Counted from the stretch's first letter, positions 20,519-32,622 are shown. The stretch: DNA of 64,000 nt from Theileria orientalis strain Shintoku (GCF_000740895.1 NC_025260.1:1902001-1966000); one strand, 5' to 3'. The notes: generated by a model from the letters alone, not told the origin. Translations and numbers: made by a program.

Positions 20519-22818
20519 TCATCCCCAAGTGTCAATGATAATTTTACTCTGCTTAATGCTGTGATCGATGAATCGCTGCCCTGACTCTCGGCTGAAGTGG
20601 GCTTCCTTTTCGAGCACGTGGACTAGTGACTCGAGGACCTGCGCAGGCATGGGATGCGACTTCCCTCCGATTACAACCATGCCCTCCCTCAAGAAGGAGT
20701 AGACCTAAAAGCCATCAGTTATCTGAGACTTACTTCCTTGGAGTGGTCCCTCAGGGAGTCCTGAACGTAGTACTTGGACTCTCCGGCCCTGGAGTAGACG
20801 AACACGAACATGCACCAGTTTTCGTACAGTGCGTAGTCCGCGTAAAGGTGGTCTTGACTCGGCCTCCGGAATCCCATGAACGCCATGTCCTTGGTCTTAG
20901 GAAGCAGCTTGTGCCTGTTCCATAGCTCCTTGACTACAATATCATTTGTTTACTGGTTTATTTGTTCATGTGTGAATGTATATGACTGTGTGATTTCTGT
21001 TAATTAGTGTTGGTGATAACTATAAGGTTGAAGTTAATTTGTGTTGGTGGTAACTATATTATTGTAACTAATTAGTGGTTACAGTTAACTATGTTGAAGT
21101 TAAAGGTGGTGATAAAATACAAAGTATTTATATGATCTTAGTGGCTTTAAGCGACTATTGACACAAGTGGCATACTTACATCTGAACGATCTGTGCTCTA
21201 TGTAAGGCTTTGGTACAGTTATTCCTGTGCCTGTGGCTATGAACAGCACTGGCACCTCAGTATTCAGTATCAATGATCTGAATCTGGGTCTATAAATAGT
21301 ATAGTCCACTCTGCGGCCAACCCGAAGCGTATTGAGATAACGTGAGCCTAATCCGTCCACTGATCTTTTCCCGTCCATCTTATAGTTTACATTGCCCACG
21401 ATGAGTTGTATTCTGCCGTTTCTTTTGTATTTGCTGGATATAAATTCCTTAAACCGGGGATAGTTTACAGCTAGCGGGTACCTCGTCAGTGAGTACGAGT
21501 ACCTGTCCGCGTAGTCAATCTGACTGGATGCGATGGAGTACAGCCTCGAGTAGTAGGGGGTGCAAATGTTCACCAGGACCTCCAGCGGCAACTTCACCGA
21601 CCTGAAGTCGTACAGCACTTCGTAGAGCGACCTTCTTTCCTTCCTGCAGTACCTGTAGTACTCCATGCATCCCTCGACGCTCTCACTGGACATTTCGAGC
21701 AGCTTCGCCTTGTGAACCTCATCGTCCGTGTACAGCGACATCACGTGCATCTGGAAGGGCGTGCACGCGTTCTTGAGGCAGAGGTACTTTTTAAACAGCT
21801 CCGACAGCGTCATGCACAATCCCACTGGAAGCGTTCGCGACGAGACCATCTTCCGTCCAGTCAACAGTCTCAGCGCTTCAAGGAGGCTCTGAATCTGAGA
21901 CTCCATGAGACACACGCTTAGCACATCCAACTTTCTCTTTATCCACTCCAGCGGGTAGCTGTTGAATTCGTTGTGCACGCTCAGCACTGTTTGTATGTCG
22001 AAGTTGTCATTCCTCCTCACACACACTACCTGGGCGGGATCCAGGTCGAGGTCGAACAGTAGGGCGTCCGCGTCCTTGTCAATGGGAAACATGCACATCA
22101 CGTCTCCAGTCATGTAACTGGGCTCTTCCTCCTCAATCTCTATCGATCTCACGGTTGAAAAGTGGTTGGCACTGGTGATTACCTTGTTGCACTTCACCAC
22201 TCCCCTGCTGTACGACAGTGGATTAAGCTTATGGTCGTACAGGTCCCTGCACATTTGCTGAAACAGGTACTCTGTGGGATTCGTTATGTCCATTTTTTCA
22301 ACCCTAAATGGGTACACTATGCTCTCAAAACTGCAGCCTTCACTCTTTGAGCCCTTTTGCTGACTCAAATACTCCAGCAGGTCCTTCCTCCATACCAACA
22401 GCTCCCCGTCGTAGCCCAGCGGGTGCTGGTCATCGCCCAGACCGGATGGGAAGAACTCTGAGGCCCGCAGTGAGCTCAGTAACGAGTGCAGCTTCCTCGC
22501 AGCAACGTTGTACTGAGGGTACCTGCTGTCCCCCAGTCCAAATATTGTGTACTTGAAGCTCGGAATGTACTTGCTTCTGGCATGGTAATCCATCAGCGTA
22601 TCCACTACGCCCTCAAAGTTGTGCGGAAACTCCCCGAAGGCACAGGTGGGCACAAAAAAGATGACGTAGTCAAAAAGCAAAAGTATGTTCAAATCGACAA
22701 GATCTGACAGGTGTATTTCCACTGGGATCCCATTCTTGTAAAGGTACACATAGGTCGTGTACGATGCGATTTCTGTCGAGCCCGTTTCGGAGCCGTAAAC
22801 TATGCAACACCTGCTCAT
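20519..22818 (-). CDS. TAH18: NADPH-dependent diflavin reductase TAH18/NDOR1
   Basis: Minus-strand gene from ATG 22818 to TGA at 20519-20521, with one large first exon and two short 3' exons. TAH18/NDOR1 passes electrons from NADPH through FAD and FMN to Dre2 in cytosolic Fe-S cluster assembly. The FMN domain is clear: VYGSETGSTEIASY, then FVPTCAFGEFPHNF and FTIFGLGDSRYPQYN-like sequence. The FAD part has LYSIASSQIDYADRYSYSLT (the RxYSI/S motif) and the NADPH site begins FIATGTGITVPKPYIEHR. The end TAKIIIDTWG-like segment (SKIIIDTWG) matches the family's C-terminal aromatic cap. A 240-bp intron (about 20,940-21,179) interrupts the NADPH domain. Confidence 0.9.
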
Positions 22819-22855
22819 TTATATATATAATTCTATGTAATATACAGATTAGTTA

Positions 22856-25800
22856 TCAGTGCTCAAACACCTCCAAAAACTTCTTCGCGCAATGCACTTC
22901 GCATTTCAACTCGCTAACTCTTACAGTATCCTTTAGCTTCTTGTCCAACTTTTGTTTAACAAAGTATTCTGGCGTTGGTTTGGGCGGCTCAAACATGTTT
23001 TGGTCCAGCACCTGGCCGACCAGCTCCTTCAGCGACTTTTCTGCCTGGTTGTCTTGCACCGTCAGAACGTCCTTGGACGTGGTTGATGTGACTTCATCTG
23101 GCAAGAGTGAGCCCAGGGAAGAGTTTTTGAGGGTGGCCCTGAGTGCGTTAGAGGCACACTTATCGTAACACTCAGAGTACACTTCCGAGAACTGGAAGGC
23201 CTTGAGGGATGATTTTGTTAGGTTTGTCTTGATGTTCGCTAAAAAATGATTAAAAATCCAAAAAAACCAACCTTCCGAGGCCTGCTTCTCTGCGTCGAGC
23301 ACTTTCTCGTATTTCGCGAGATTCTTGAGCTCGCTCTCCGGATTCTCCTTCTTCTTGAAGAAAGAGAACAGTTTACTGTCAGCGGTGCTTGCACTAAACA
23401 TAGATGTGTACGTTATGAGCTAAAACATCAAATTAAGCGATCTAAGGATGGGGTTTAATCACTCGAGCGCCTGTTTCACCTCGTCAAACAGCGAAATCCA
23501 CTTTCTATACTGGTAACTCAAATTGTTTTTGTTCTCCTTGTCGTACAGTATGCGATGGCAGTTCCTGCGTTTCAGTGTGTGGGCCCGTTTCGCGGAATCT
23601 TACCTAGACAGTCGTTCCAGTGTTTGACTAGTATTCTTGTCACTCCCGTATTTCTGTACAATCGTTAGAACGCAGGGCCCTACCTTGAAGTAAAAGAGCA
23701 GTATGAATGACGTTGCTACGCTGTAGTTGGACACGTTTTCCACGAATTTGAACACCACCTCCTTGGTCGACTAAACTCATTTAGCGCACCGCCTCCTTAC
23801 CTTATCTGAATTTGAAAACATTATTGTCCTCAGCAACCTCAGGTACAGGTAGTCCGTTGGACTCTTAAAATTGACCACAGTCTCCCTGAATTACGTTAAC
23901 AAGCGTGCACACACACAGTACCATTAATTTATCCTAACTTTTACTTGCGTGCAACTTACTTGTTAAACATCTTCGACGATATGTACTTGAGCAGATTGTC
24001 GTAATTCTGCTCCAAATGACTCGGTTTGTTTTTTATACATGTTTTCACCATTTCAAGTGTTATCTAGGCACATTCATTAGTTTTCGTAGTCGCGTGTGCT
24101 CATCCTGGCGTACGGTACACTTTCTACTAAGACTCATCTACTTACCATTTTAAATAGTAGTTTCGTTATGTTTGACGTTGACGATAAAATGTTCATCGTT
24201 GTGGGACTTAGCCCAGATAACTTCTTCATCACTATGTACAGGAGCGTGAAGTTGAGCTGTCCTATTGTCGACGGCTTCGACCTTTTCACCGTCGAGAACT
24301 GCCTTTGCAGGATCGACATCAGGTGGTCTACGTGCGTGTTAGAGTTGAACTTCGAGTGCTCGAAGGGCAGGAGCATCTTCGATATCAGCCTCGAAGTCTC
24401 CTCACTTGAGAAGTCCACCTCCCTCCCACTCGTCGGTGCCGCGACTCCTCTTTCTTCCTGTCCATTATCTTCCGACGTGTTCTGGAATAGGTTTACAAAG
24501 TTTCTGCATCCGTTTTTGAAGTTGCTCAGCAGGTGCGTGTCCAGCTTCGGCAGGTACAGTATGAGCAGGCTGTGGAAGGTCATGTCCGGGTCATCTGCCG
24601 GCACCTTGTAAGGCTCTCCCTCCACGTCGAATTCACTCAGCCTCTTGAACGCTCCTTCCTTCCCTGACTCGTGCGATATCAGTGTGGGTGAGATGAAATT
24701 GGCGAAGAACGGCGGCAGCTGTGACGTTGCCAGACTCGTGCGCTTGTCCATTGGGTATATGTATGAGAGCACCTTCTTCAGCGAGACTGGCTTACACATG
24801 TTAACGTACGGCTTAAAGTACGACACGTGCTTCTTTCCCATGGTCGTAGGCTCTTGCTTGTCCTCCTCTTGTTCTACAGGCTCTATTTTTAGCTCAACTC
24901 ACCTTGTCTCTCCGAGTCCAGTATGAACTTGACGATGCTGATGTACGTGCACGACAGGCCCAGCGTTATCAGCGAGAGCCAGTAGCTTATGTCCAGGTTC
25001 GACGTCAGCAGTATGACGTCCATGTTGAACAGGTGGTACACGTAGTATGATATGATCTTGTCGTACAGTATCGGATTACACAGTATGAACGAGATGTTGA
25101 ACAGGTCCATGTCGTCCTAAAGAATGCCAATTACCACTGTTGTGTACACGTAATGGGTGTGGTCATTTGTGTCAACTATACACAATATATATCTAGGTTA
25201 ATGCCCTGATTATATCATCAAATACTCAGTAACCCCTACTACTAGGTAACTATTGCTATTAGGTCTGCGTATCTGTTTCAAGTACCATACCTTTACGTTT
25301 ATTGAGTTTTGCGCGTTCTTCTTATTTATTATGTTCATCAGCTCATTCGTCGGGAGATTGTTCTCGACTGAGTTGTGTACCTTGTTTATCAGCTGCAGCA
25401 GGTTAAAATTCGGCTCTATCAGCTTCATGTCCTCGTTCGTTATTTTGTACATCTCCTGGCACTTGATTGCTATCGAGTACCTGATTGTGCTGAAGAACGC
25501 CTCTCCTCTGTCCAGGTACACTATGTCCTCGTCTACGTTCACGCTCAGCTGCTGGTTGTCCGGCTTGTGTCTCTTCGCCTTCGTCGACTCCTCCGGGCTC
25601 TGCGTCGTGCTCGTGCTCTCCGCCTCCGTGGGTGCGCACGAGTAGCAGAGTCCCATCGTCTTGTCCGTGTATTTTATGTACAGGTTGCACAGGTCCTCGC
25701 ATGATATTTTGTTGTACTTGAAGTCCAGGTTCTCGGTTTTCATCTTCGAGAACTGCTCCGTCTTAAAGCACAGGTTGCACTCCACGATCTTACTAATGCT

Positions 25801-26917
25801 GACCTGATTTGCCGAGTCTCCCTTTTCTGATCTGCTTGAGCTCTGCGTCTTTCCTGGTCTGTTCAGGTTAGTCTTGTACTGCACTGAGCTCCTTATGAAT
25901 AGCAGCTTCAGCATCTTCACCACTTGGCAGTACAGTATTCTACTGCACTCGTTCTGAGGGTCCCCGATCAGCTGCAGTATCTGCGCTATGATCATGTTAT
26001 ATTCGCTAAAGTTGCGTTAGAATTCCTCAATGTGTGCCCACTTACTTCCTGTTCTCGTATCCCGTCGACTTTTTCATCTCCTCGTCGATTATCTGAACGT
26101 TGATTTCCACCAACTCCAACTTACTCCTAGCCTCAGCAGGAACAGCGCCTTGAAAATTAAGTTGATGACCGTTTCATAGAACCTCTCCGGCGACGCCACC
26201 CATATCTTCCTCTTTATGTTCGGCGTGCATATCTAAATGCTGTGACGGTTCCCCCTGATACCTTGTAGAAGTTGTGCGACGACGACGTGTCGTCCAGTAT
26301 CTTCGACATCGCCGACTCCGGTATGTCGACCAGCAAGTCCAGTATGTTAACGATCAGCGGCTGTATCTGTGTCACCTGGAACATCAATATCATTCTCTCC
26401 ACCAGCATCGCCAGCCTAATTTACTTGAGCCTTTTTAAACCTACTTGTTCTGCGACCCTGCGTACCTCTTCATCAGTGTCGAGAGGTGGTTAGACAGGTA
26501 ATTTTCAAACAGTATTTTATATGTTACATTGGTGGGTATTCCTTGCAGCTTCAGCAGTCCTACGATTGCCTTTGATACCTGGGCAGTGGTTAATTTGCTT
26601 TGATTCACCTCGTCTGGCAGTCCTTGGGATTCCTGCCATAGTCTGCACGCCATCACTCCCGGGTTTGCGTTGTTGATCCCTCTGCTCAGCTTATAGTTGT
26701 CTAAAACACTCATGTCACACTATTTTCAGTGCTTACCCTCGAGCCACTTGATCAGAGTCCTTCTTCCTGCCGGTCCGCAGTGCAGTCCCGACGGTACCTT
26801 CAGAAGAGAGTGATCCAGCCTCTCAGATATGCTTCCCTCGTCCGGGTAATACGACTCCGTCTTTTCTCCTTGTTCGGAGAACCCTAGGTTCCACCCGGTC
26901 AAGTTTTTATAGTCCAT
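22856..26917 (-). CDS. NELFB: NELF-B / COBRA1 homolog (negative elongation factor subunit B)
   Basis: One long multi-exon minus-strand gene, ATG 26917 to TGA 22856. NELF pauses RNA polymerase II near promoters in animals; NELF-B is its COBRA1-family helical scaffold. I base the call on ordered similarities: LLKLQGIPTNVTYKILFENY (human LPFLDLHGTPRLEFHQSVF), then QIQPLIVNILDLLVDIPES, PNIKRKIWVASPERFYE, QVVKMLKLLFIRSSVQY, and NISFILCNPILYDKIISYYV followed by a Leu-rich helix. I know of no other family that fits in this order. The frame can be followed through short introns down to SMFSASTADSKLFSFFKKK and the end KKFLEVFEH, so the last exons belong to the same gene. A Ser/Thr-rich insertion (TEAESTSTTQSPEESTKAKR) is extra. 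The gap to TAH18 is 37 bp. Confidence 0.7.
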
Positions 26918-27105
26918 ATGTTACAGCACGGTCACAAACCAAATACGGTCTATACAATCAAATACATTTACATATGTTTGAAGAATTAAGTATAAACCTA
27001 ATCATATTATCATTTTAAAATTGAAGGTTAATTTACAATCTTCCTTAAATCAAATACACATTGAGGGGGGTGTGTGATTCCATTCGATATTAATCCGGGG
27101 CGCCC

Positions 27106-27548
27106 TCAGTTTAATTTATACCTTTCCACCGATGCATATTTTACAGTTTTATTAGGGCAGTCTACGAACGCGATGACGGTCTAAAATAGTCCATGTTTGC
27201 CGCTCCATTTGAGGCTTACCCTTTTGTTTGCGAATGTTGATACTCTGTTCCACCTTACTATTGATTTAACTGGCAACTCGTCCTCTGTGTGTTTTGCGAA
27301 TATTAAACTGTGCCCGTGGCACTTTTCCGGATCATCTAAGCGTCGTTCCGACCTTATTGCAACCTACCTTCGTATATGCTGAATGTGGCTCCGTAATGCA
27401 TTCCATCCTTCACTACTAGGCCCTTTTTGACCAAATCATTGTAGATGATCGAGTTGTCCTCACACATAACAAAAGGTACACAATTTTGTTCTACTTTTGC
27501 ACAACCAACACTATTAGGCTTTCTACACTCAACACTTTTAAATACCAC
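27106..27548 (-). CDS. SEN2: tRNA-splicing endonuclease catalytic domain (SEN2/SEN34-like); start unresolved
   Basis: Three exons spell the tRNA-intron endonuclease core: IYNDLVKKGLVVKDGMHYGA, FSIYEGDDPEKCHGHSLIFA, then SIVRWNRVSTFANKRTVIAF. It ends near VERYKLN with TGA at 27106-27108. The Tyr, His and Lys of the catalytic triad are all present (YEG region, KCHGH, NKR). These enzymes excise introns from pre-tRNA. The open frame extends up to 27548 but has no ATG before 27465-27467, which would give only about 105 residues and no N-terminal domain. A 29-nt GT...CAG intron at about 27558-27586 would join this frame to the last XRN exon. It may therefore be a short standalone protein or a fusion. 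Confidence 0.65.
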
Positions 27549-27577
27549 GTATCTAGTATCTGCAGTGTGTTAAAAAA

Positions 27578-30229
27578 TTAAGTTTGACTCTTCCTGTTCG
27601 TGGAATCCTTGGCTCTTCTGTGGTACACGTTCGTATATCCCGGCTTGTTCCTACAACTCGTTAACTCGCGGGCACTCACTTGTACAGGTTCGTGTACTTC
27701 AGCTCGTCGTTGACGCTCCTGGCCACTTTACTCAGGTGCCTCGTGTCCAGGAACGGCAGTTTAACCACGTGTTCCCACTCGTTTTCCTTTCCTTCTTCGC
27801 AGATTTCGAAGTCTTCCGGGAAGTACTCGCCCAGCTTCCCTTCCGGTCCTGACAGTTTCCTGTACAGTGGCGGCAGCAGCTGAATATTGTTTGGTGGCGT
27901 GATCGCGAGCAGGTGTTCCAGCGGCGTGATCGGCTCTCCCTTGTGGAACTTAATTGATGCTGTTGATATCTTTGCCAGGTCCGACACCAGCGGCGCGTAG
28001 TGATACTTGTAACACCTAAATTCCACTGTTTACTTCTTCCGCCTACCAATTCCAGCTTGGGCATCCTGAGTGATAATACGATAGTGTCCAAAACAGCCCC
28101 TGTTTTAATTTGCTATTAACACACTGTCTAAACCTACTTCTATGTACTGTTCACACATTTTCCTTATTGCCTGCTTATTGTTGAAGTCTATGTCGCATTT
28201 ATTCTCGTAGTAGTATTTAGCGTATTTCTTCGGGTCGCTGAATTCACTGATCTTTTCCAACGTCGACTTCTGCTTAAAATATTTAATTTCCAATTTGGAC
28301 AATTCCTATACCATAATAGTTGTTATTGCTATTGCTATTGCTATTGCTATTGCTATTGCTATTGCTATTGCTGATACTGTTGTTGTTATTGGCCATAATA
28401 GAACACTTATATAAAACACACCTTCATCAACTGCTGCAATCTTGACATGTTAATTTTGTACGATTCCGTTAGAAATCCTCTAAACTTGGGCAACATCTTG
28501 TAGTACGTGTTAACCAAATCATTGAAGCTACTGTTACACAGCTCGACCGTTGGAAGATGTGGTAAGAAATCATTTCCTACATTCGTCGTGCATAACTTGT
28601 CAACTTATCAAAGTTGTTTTGTAGCTGTTAATCATGCACATGTGCTTATTTGTTTTGTATAGAATACAAACCTGCTAAAAATGACAACAGTGAGAAGTCA
28701 TCAGTCAATCTGTTTCTAGAGTTTTGGTTAAACAAGAATTTATTCGCATCGTTCGAAACTGCTTCCGACGTTCGAATACACCTCGAATACATAATCTACA
28801 CATCGTCATTGCTTTATTTCAAACAACTGCTCACCCTTCTCAAAAACCTCATTGACAGCACTTCGTAGTCGCTGATTTTAAAGTCAATGTAGTCCATTCC
28901 GTGGAAATGAAGTAAACCTACACATTCAATCGTCATATTTTATTGACAACAACAGCACTAGTATACTTAAACCTAACTCGTACTTACCTGTTTCTTTTGA
29001 ATAGTAAGGATTCGGTTTTATTTTTGCCAATTTGTGTGGAGCGTGGTCATACTTTTCCCTCAATATGTACATGTTAGGCATCTTCGTTATCAGCGAGAGC
29101 ATCATCAGATCTGCGTCCAGTCCGTACACCAGGTGATTCTCCTGTTTAACCTTCGGGTCACACTCCGCCATCTAATAATTGTTTATTTGTTTCCATTTAG
29201 TCTCCTATTACCCTTCTTATTGCATCGTATATCTTATGCTCTCCCTCCCCTGGCACGTCTGTACCGCTGTAGACTATGTAGCGATCCTCCCACGTGCCTT
29301 CGTATGTCTGCAACGCTATCCAGTTCCTACATCCGACTCTTAACGTTCTCATTTACCTCAATTCACTGTCCATCATTGACATGAATTCGGTTCCTGGTGA
29401 AATGTAACTAGGGTCAAAGGACACGTTATCGTAGGACTGTATTGGCAACTTCTTCACTGTGTACTCGTACTTCCCCTCCTCCGACTTATAGTACGGCTTG
29501 AACCCCTGTCAATTACATTTTTTGATGTATATCACCACTCATGTTTACACACACAACACAACATTTCTTACCGGCTTAGTGGTCGACTTATACAGCCTGA
29601 ACCTTCTTGTCCTCTGCTGATTTATCTTTGCTGACGGACACACTCCGTCAACTCCGATGTACATCATCTTCTTCGGCTTAACAAGCTTAAATATTTTCAG
29701 GAGCGCCGTTACTATTCTCCTCATTCGTTGCTAAATTATTTTATTTTTCCTTCTTCTAACCTGGTCTTCCATCATTAGGCTTGGACTGACGTTGCCATGG
29801 GTTGCTGCGTGTATCACTGCGTTCATATCCACGTAAAAATAATCAACTTTCCCATCTATATTCCTTTTTAAACGAGCTTTAACTTACAAATATCCGAATC
29901 CTGAAGTGGTATCCTCATTTTACTAAAGTTTTCCATCATCCATCCGTAGAGTCTTGGCACTCCTTGGAGCTGAAAACACTAAAATAACTAACTTATTCAC
30001 AAACTTTGAATCTTTGCGGAAGAGAATCCTTTCTTAACGGATCATGATTCGTAAAATTAAAATTCTGCGATAACCTCTCATTTTTTAAACTCCTAAAACC
30101 AGGTTTTATAATAAAACTGGCCCTTCCTAAACTCTGTATCTTAACACACTGAGTTTCTGAAGCATATAATGTCGTCTTAACTATGAAAAAATTAAAAACA
30201 AATAAAAAAGCATTTAAGCAATGCTCCAT
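27578..30229 (-). CDS. XRN: XRN-family 5'-3' exoribonuclease with an N-terminal secretory-type leader
   Basis: Multi-exon minus-strand gene. XRN enzymes degrade 5'-monophosphate RNA processively. Catalytic blocks are present in order: FYVDMNAVIHAATHGN, MMYIGVDGVCPSAK with INQQRTRRFR, TDVPGEGEHKIYDAI, HLVYGLDADLMMLSL, VGNDFLPHLPTVEL and, late, YKYHYAPLVSDLAK with PITPLEHLLAITPP. The Asp residues expected for two-metal catalysis can be seen. The usual MGVP start is replaced by a splice junction (...QRFK/LQGVPRLYGWMM), so about 75 residues come from an upstream exon that begins MEHCLNAFLFVFNFFIVK, a signal-peptide-like start followed by a basic, Asn/Ser-rich stretch. Only the nuclease core is present; XRN1-type C-terminal domains are absent. 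It ends at TAA 27578-27580 unless spliced to the next domain. Confidence 0.85.
28321..28372. repeat. (ATTGCT)n microsatellite in an XRN intron
   Basis: About eight copies of ATTGCT lie between XRN exons, followed by a short TGTTGT run. Confidence 0.95.
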
Positions 30230-30895
30230 CTGAGATTCCTCGAAAATTCTGTTTCATAATTGGCTCTGCGATACTCATATTATATTTAAATGAAAATTCA
30301 TCATTTAAAATAACTAATATAGACAAACTTGTATGTTACTACACAGTTTGTGAAAATTAACATATAATCTAAAATTCAAATTCAAATATTAATTTAGATA
30401 CAGAAATACATTGTACAATTGAAATATGAGATATACAAAGTTAATAAATCTACTAAATATATGTGTTTGAAATTATTGGAATATGATGACCCATGTAATC
30501 AAATAAAAACAAATTTGGAAAACTTATAATACAAAATGTATGAAGAAATGAATGTTTGTTGAAATTATAATATAAACAATTTATGTGTATGTATGGAATG
30601 TAATAAAATCGATAAATTACGAATCTTCGCAAACTTACAAAAAAGAAAAATGTGTAAATAAAATACGGAATAATATTAATTAATTGAGTAGGAATAATAA
30701 GTAAGAGTATAAAAACTTCAGTTCTGTAGGCAGAAAAATTAAAATGATGTGGTGGTGTTGAATCACCATACTTTCACTGTTATACAGCACTGTTTATTTA
30801 TGTTTGTGTTTTTATGTATAATTAATAATCGGTAATTACCTGTATAATATTTTAGTTGGTTAGCCACCTTATAATTGTGTTAATCGTATTGTATA
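30230..30895. other. Divergent intergenic region of 666 bp, no gene recognised
   Basis: Very AT-rich DNA between the divergent XRN and coiled-coil genes; it should hold both promoters. Around 30752-30771 there is a GC-richer patch with a small inverted repeat (GGTG...CACC), and an ATGATGT string precedes it. I do not see a convincing snoRNA or tRNA. Confidence 0.6.
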
Positions 30896-31980
30896 ATGGA
30901 AGAAAATTTTATCACTCGTTCTCATTCCAAGCATAGCGGTAAGATATCGAAATTCTCAATTAAAAATATAAATAAAAATGTAGGTCAAATACCCTTGGAT
31001 CGAATTGCCCAGATCAAGGATGATATGCTAGATTTTTTGCAAAACTCCGATTTCAAACTTGTGTCGTTTACATATTTAAGCGATCCACAAAGAGCAGCCG
31101 AGTTAAACAAGAATCTCGAAGACCAATTAGACGGGTTATTGCTAACAGCACATAAGCAGTTGGCTTTTTACCGGCTATACGGAGATTGCAAAACGAACTT
31201 GGCACTGTATAACAGTCAACTAAAAAAACTGGAAGATAGAATGATGGATATGGAAGCCTGTTATAGCAAGTTTGAGTCAGTAAAGGAGAATAACCCAGAC
31301 CCTTCGACGTAAGTAATAGGATGTAAAGAGATGTGTAGAGTGGCGGTGGTTCCAATACTGGGAATAAAGGACCTGGAACAAAAGGTAAGAGAAAGTAATG
31401 ACATGAGTATTTAGGCGAAGGAAACGAGTAAGAAGCTGAGCGAGGTGATAAAGAACTACGAAGATTTGAACAAAGAATCGACGAAGCTGTACCACAACAC
31501 ATCGAAAATTCGCAATAACGTTAGTTGAATAAATTAAAATGATCTTTAGCTGGAAAATTTGAAGCATCAAGCGGACAAACTCTTATTTAAGCAGAACCAA
31601 GTGGCGTCACTAGCAGACGGTAAGTAGAAGAGATTGTTTAATGGGATTTAGAAGTGGCGCTGGCCAGAGGGAAGTTTGTGAAGGACGTGCCGGCAGACAG
31701 GATACACAGAGCATCTTTATCGCAAGCATCAATGGAATTATCGGCCTACTCGTGCTCATCGAGAATTAAGAACCTGCAAAAATCGCTGGAAAAAATCGCG
31801 TCGAAGCTACGAAGCGAAAATAGAACGACAGTGAGCCATTTCATCGACGAGAAAATGCTCAAGAGTTTCGACGAGGCAATATTAAACAACACTGACCTTA
31901 TATTTAAGCTATCGAAAGCCGCGGAAGTATTAATGAACGAATTTGAAAATAAAGAAAATGGACAAAATCACACCAGCTAA
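30896..31980 (+). CDS. Coiled-coil protein, function unknown
   Basis: Six exons joined by short introns (GTAAGTAATAGG, GTAAGAGAAAG, GTTAGTTGAAT and GTAAGTAGAAG donors) give about 320 residues ending at TAA 31978-31980. Long heptad-like helices dominate (TNLALYNSQLKKLEDRMMDM, SKKLSEVIKNYEDLNKEST, NLQKSLEKIASKLRSENR). The N-terminus is basic and Ser-rich. There is no signal peptide or membrane segment. I recognise no family; kinetochore, centrosome or nuclear-pore linkers would all look like this. Its 3' end overlaps the start of UBC12 by 23 bp in another frame. Confidence 0.7.
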
Positions 31981-32622
31981 ACTAAGAATACAGAGAGGTG
32001 AGGGAAATTAGATCGATGTTCACGTAAATAGTCGTAAATGAAATGACCACATGGGAAGTACTTAAAAGCGTAAAACAGCTACGTAAACTCAGAAAATAAT
32101 CATATGTAGACCTCGGAGAGCTGACGCTACCGGAAGGAGTGGAGATAAGATTCCCGGACCTGAACGACATAATGAACATGGAAATACTGGTAACGCCAAG
32201 GGAGGGAATATGGGAAGGAATGAAGATAGGATTCAGCTGCAGAGTGCCGGAGGGGTACCCTCACGAGAGACTAAGAATAAAGTGCATTAGCAAGGTAGGA
32301 AGGAGTAATTAGAAAGAGTGTAGCTGGTAGTTATTGAAGTATTGAGAGCTAATAAAGCATAAGAAGCACTGACGAACAAGTGTAGATTCTACACCCAAAT
32401 ATACTGGGAATAAACGCGGAAAGGTGCGAAGGAGCAGTGTGTTTAAACATAATAAGAGAAGAGTGGAAGCCGATATACACATTGAGCACAGCAATCATGG
32501 GACTGGTGAACCTTCTGCTGGAGCCACAAGTCGAAGAACCGCTGGACCAGTCCTCAGCAGATATGCTCAAAAATGACCCGGAAAGGCTGAAAAAACTAAA
32601 TGTAAACCTGAATTTAAACTAA
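31958..32622 (+). CDS. UBC12: NEDD8-conjugating E2 enzyme UBC12 (UBE2M-like)
   Basis: Three exons begin at ATG 31958-31960, inside the 3' end of the upstream coding sequence. UBC12 passes NEDD8 to cullins. The start MDKITPAKLRIQRDLGELTL matches the UBC12 core (AQLRIQKDINELNLP in human). VEIRFPDLNDIMNMEILVTP, RVPEGYPHERLRIKC and HPNI follow. The catalytic Cys is in CEGAVCLNIIREEWKP. The end LLLEPQVEEPLDQSSADMLK also matches. The usual N-terminal tail that docks the NEDD8 E1 is missing or only a few residues long. Between HPNI and the active site there are extra residues (LGINAERCEGA instead of DLEGN). Both introns are longer than 75 nt. Confidence 0.88.

Noticed and set aside
20626..20925. 99-codon plus-strand open frame
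   Set aside because: It lies over the 3' exons of the TAH18 gene, whose minus-strand protein matches the family to its last residues.
22856..23401. A separate gene starting MFSASTADSKLF
   Set aside because: The exon continues upstream of this Met (LITYTSM) to a splice acceptor and joins in frame to the preceding NELF-B exon, so I treat it as the C-terminus of that gene.
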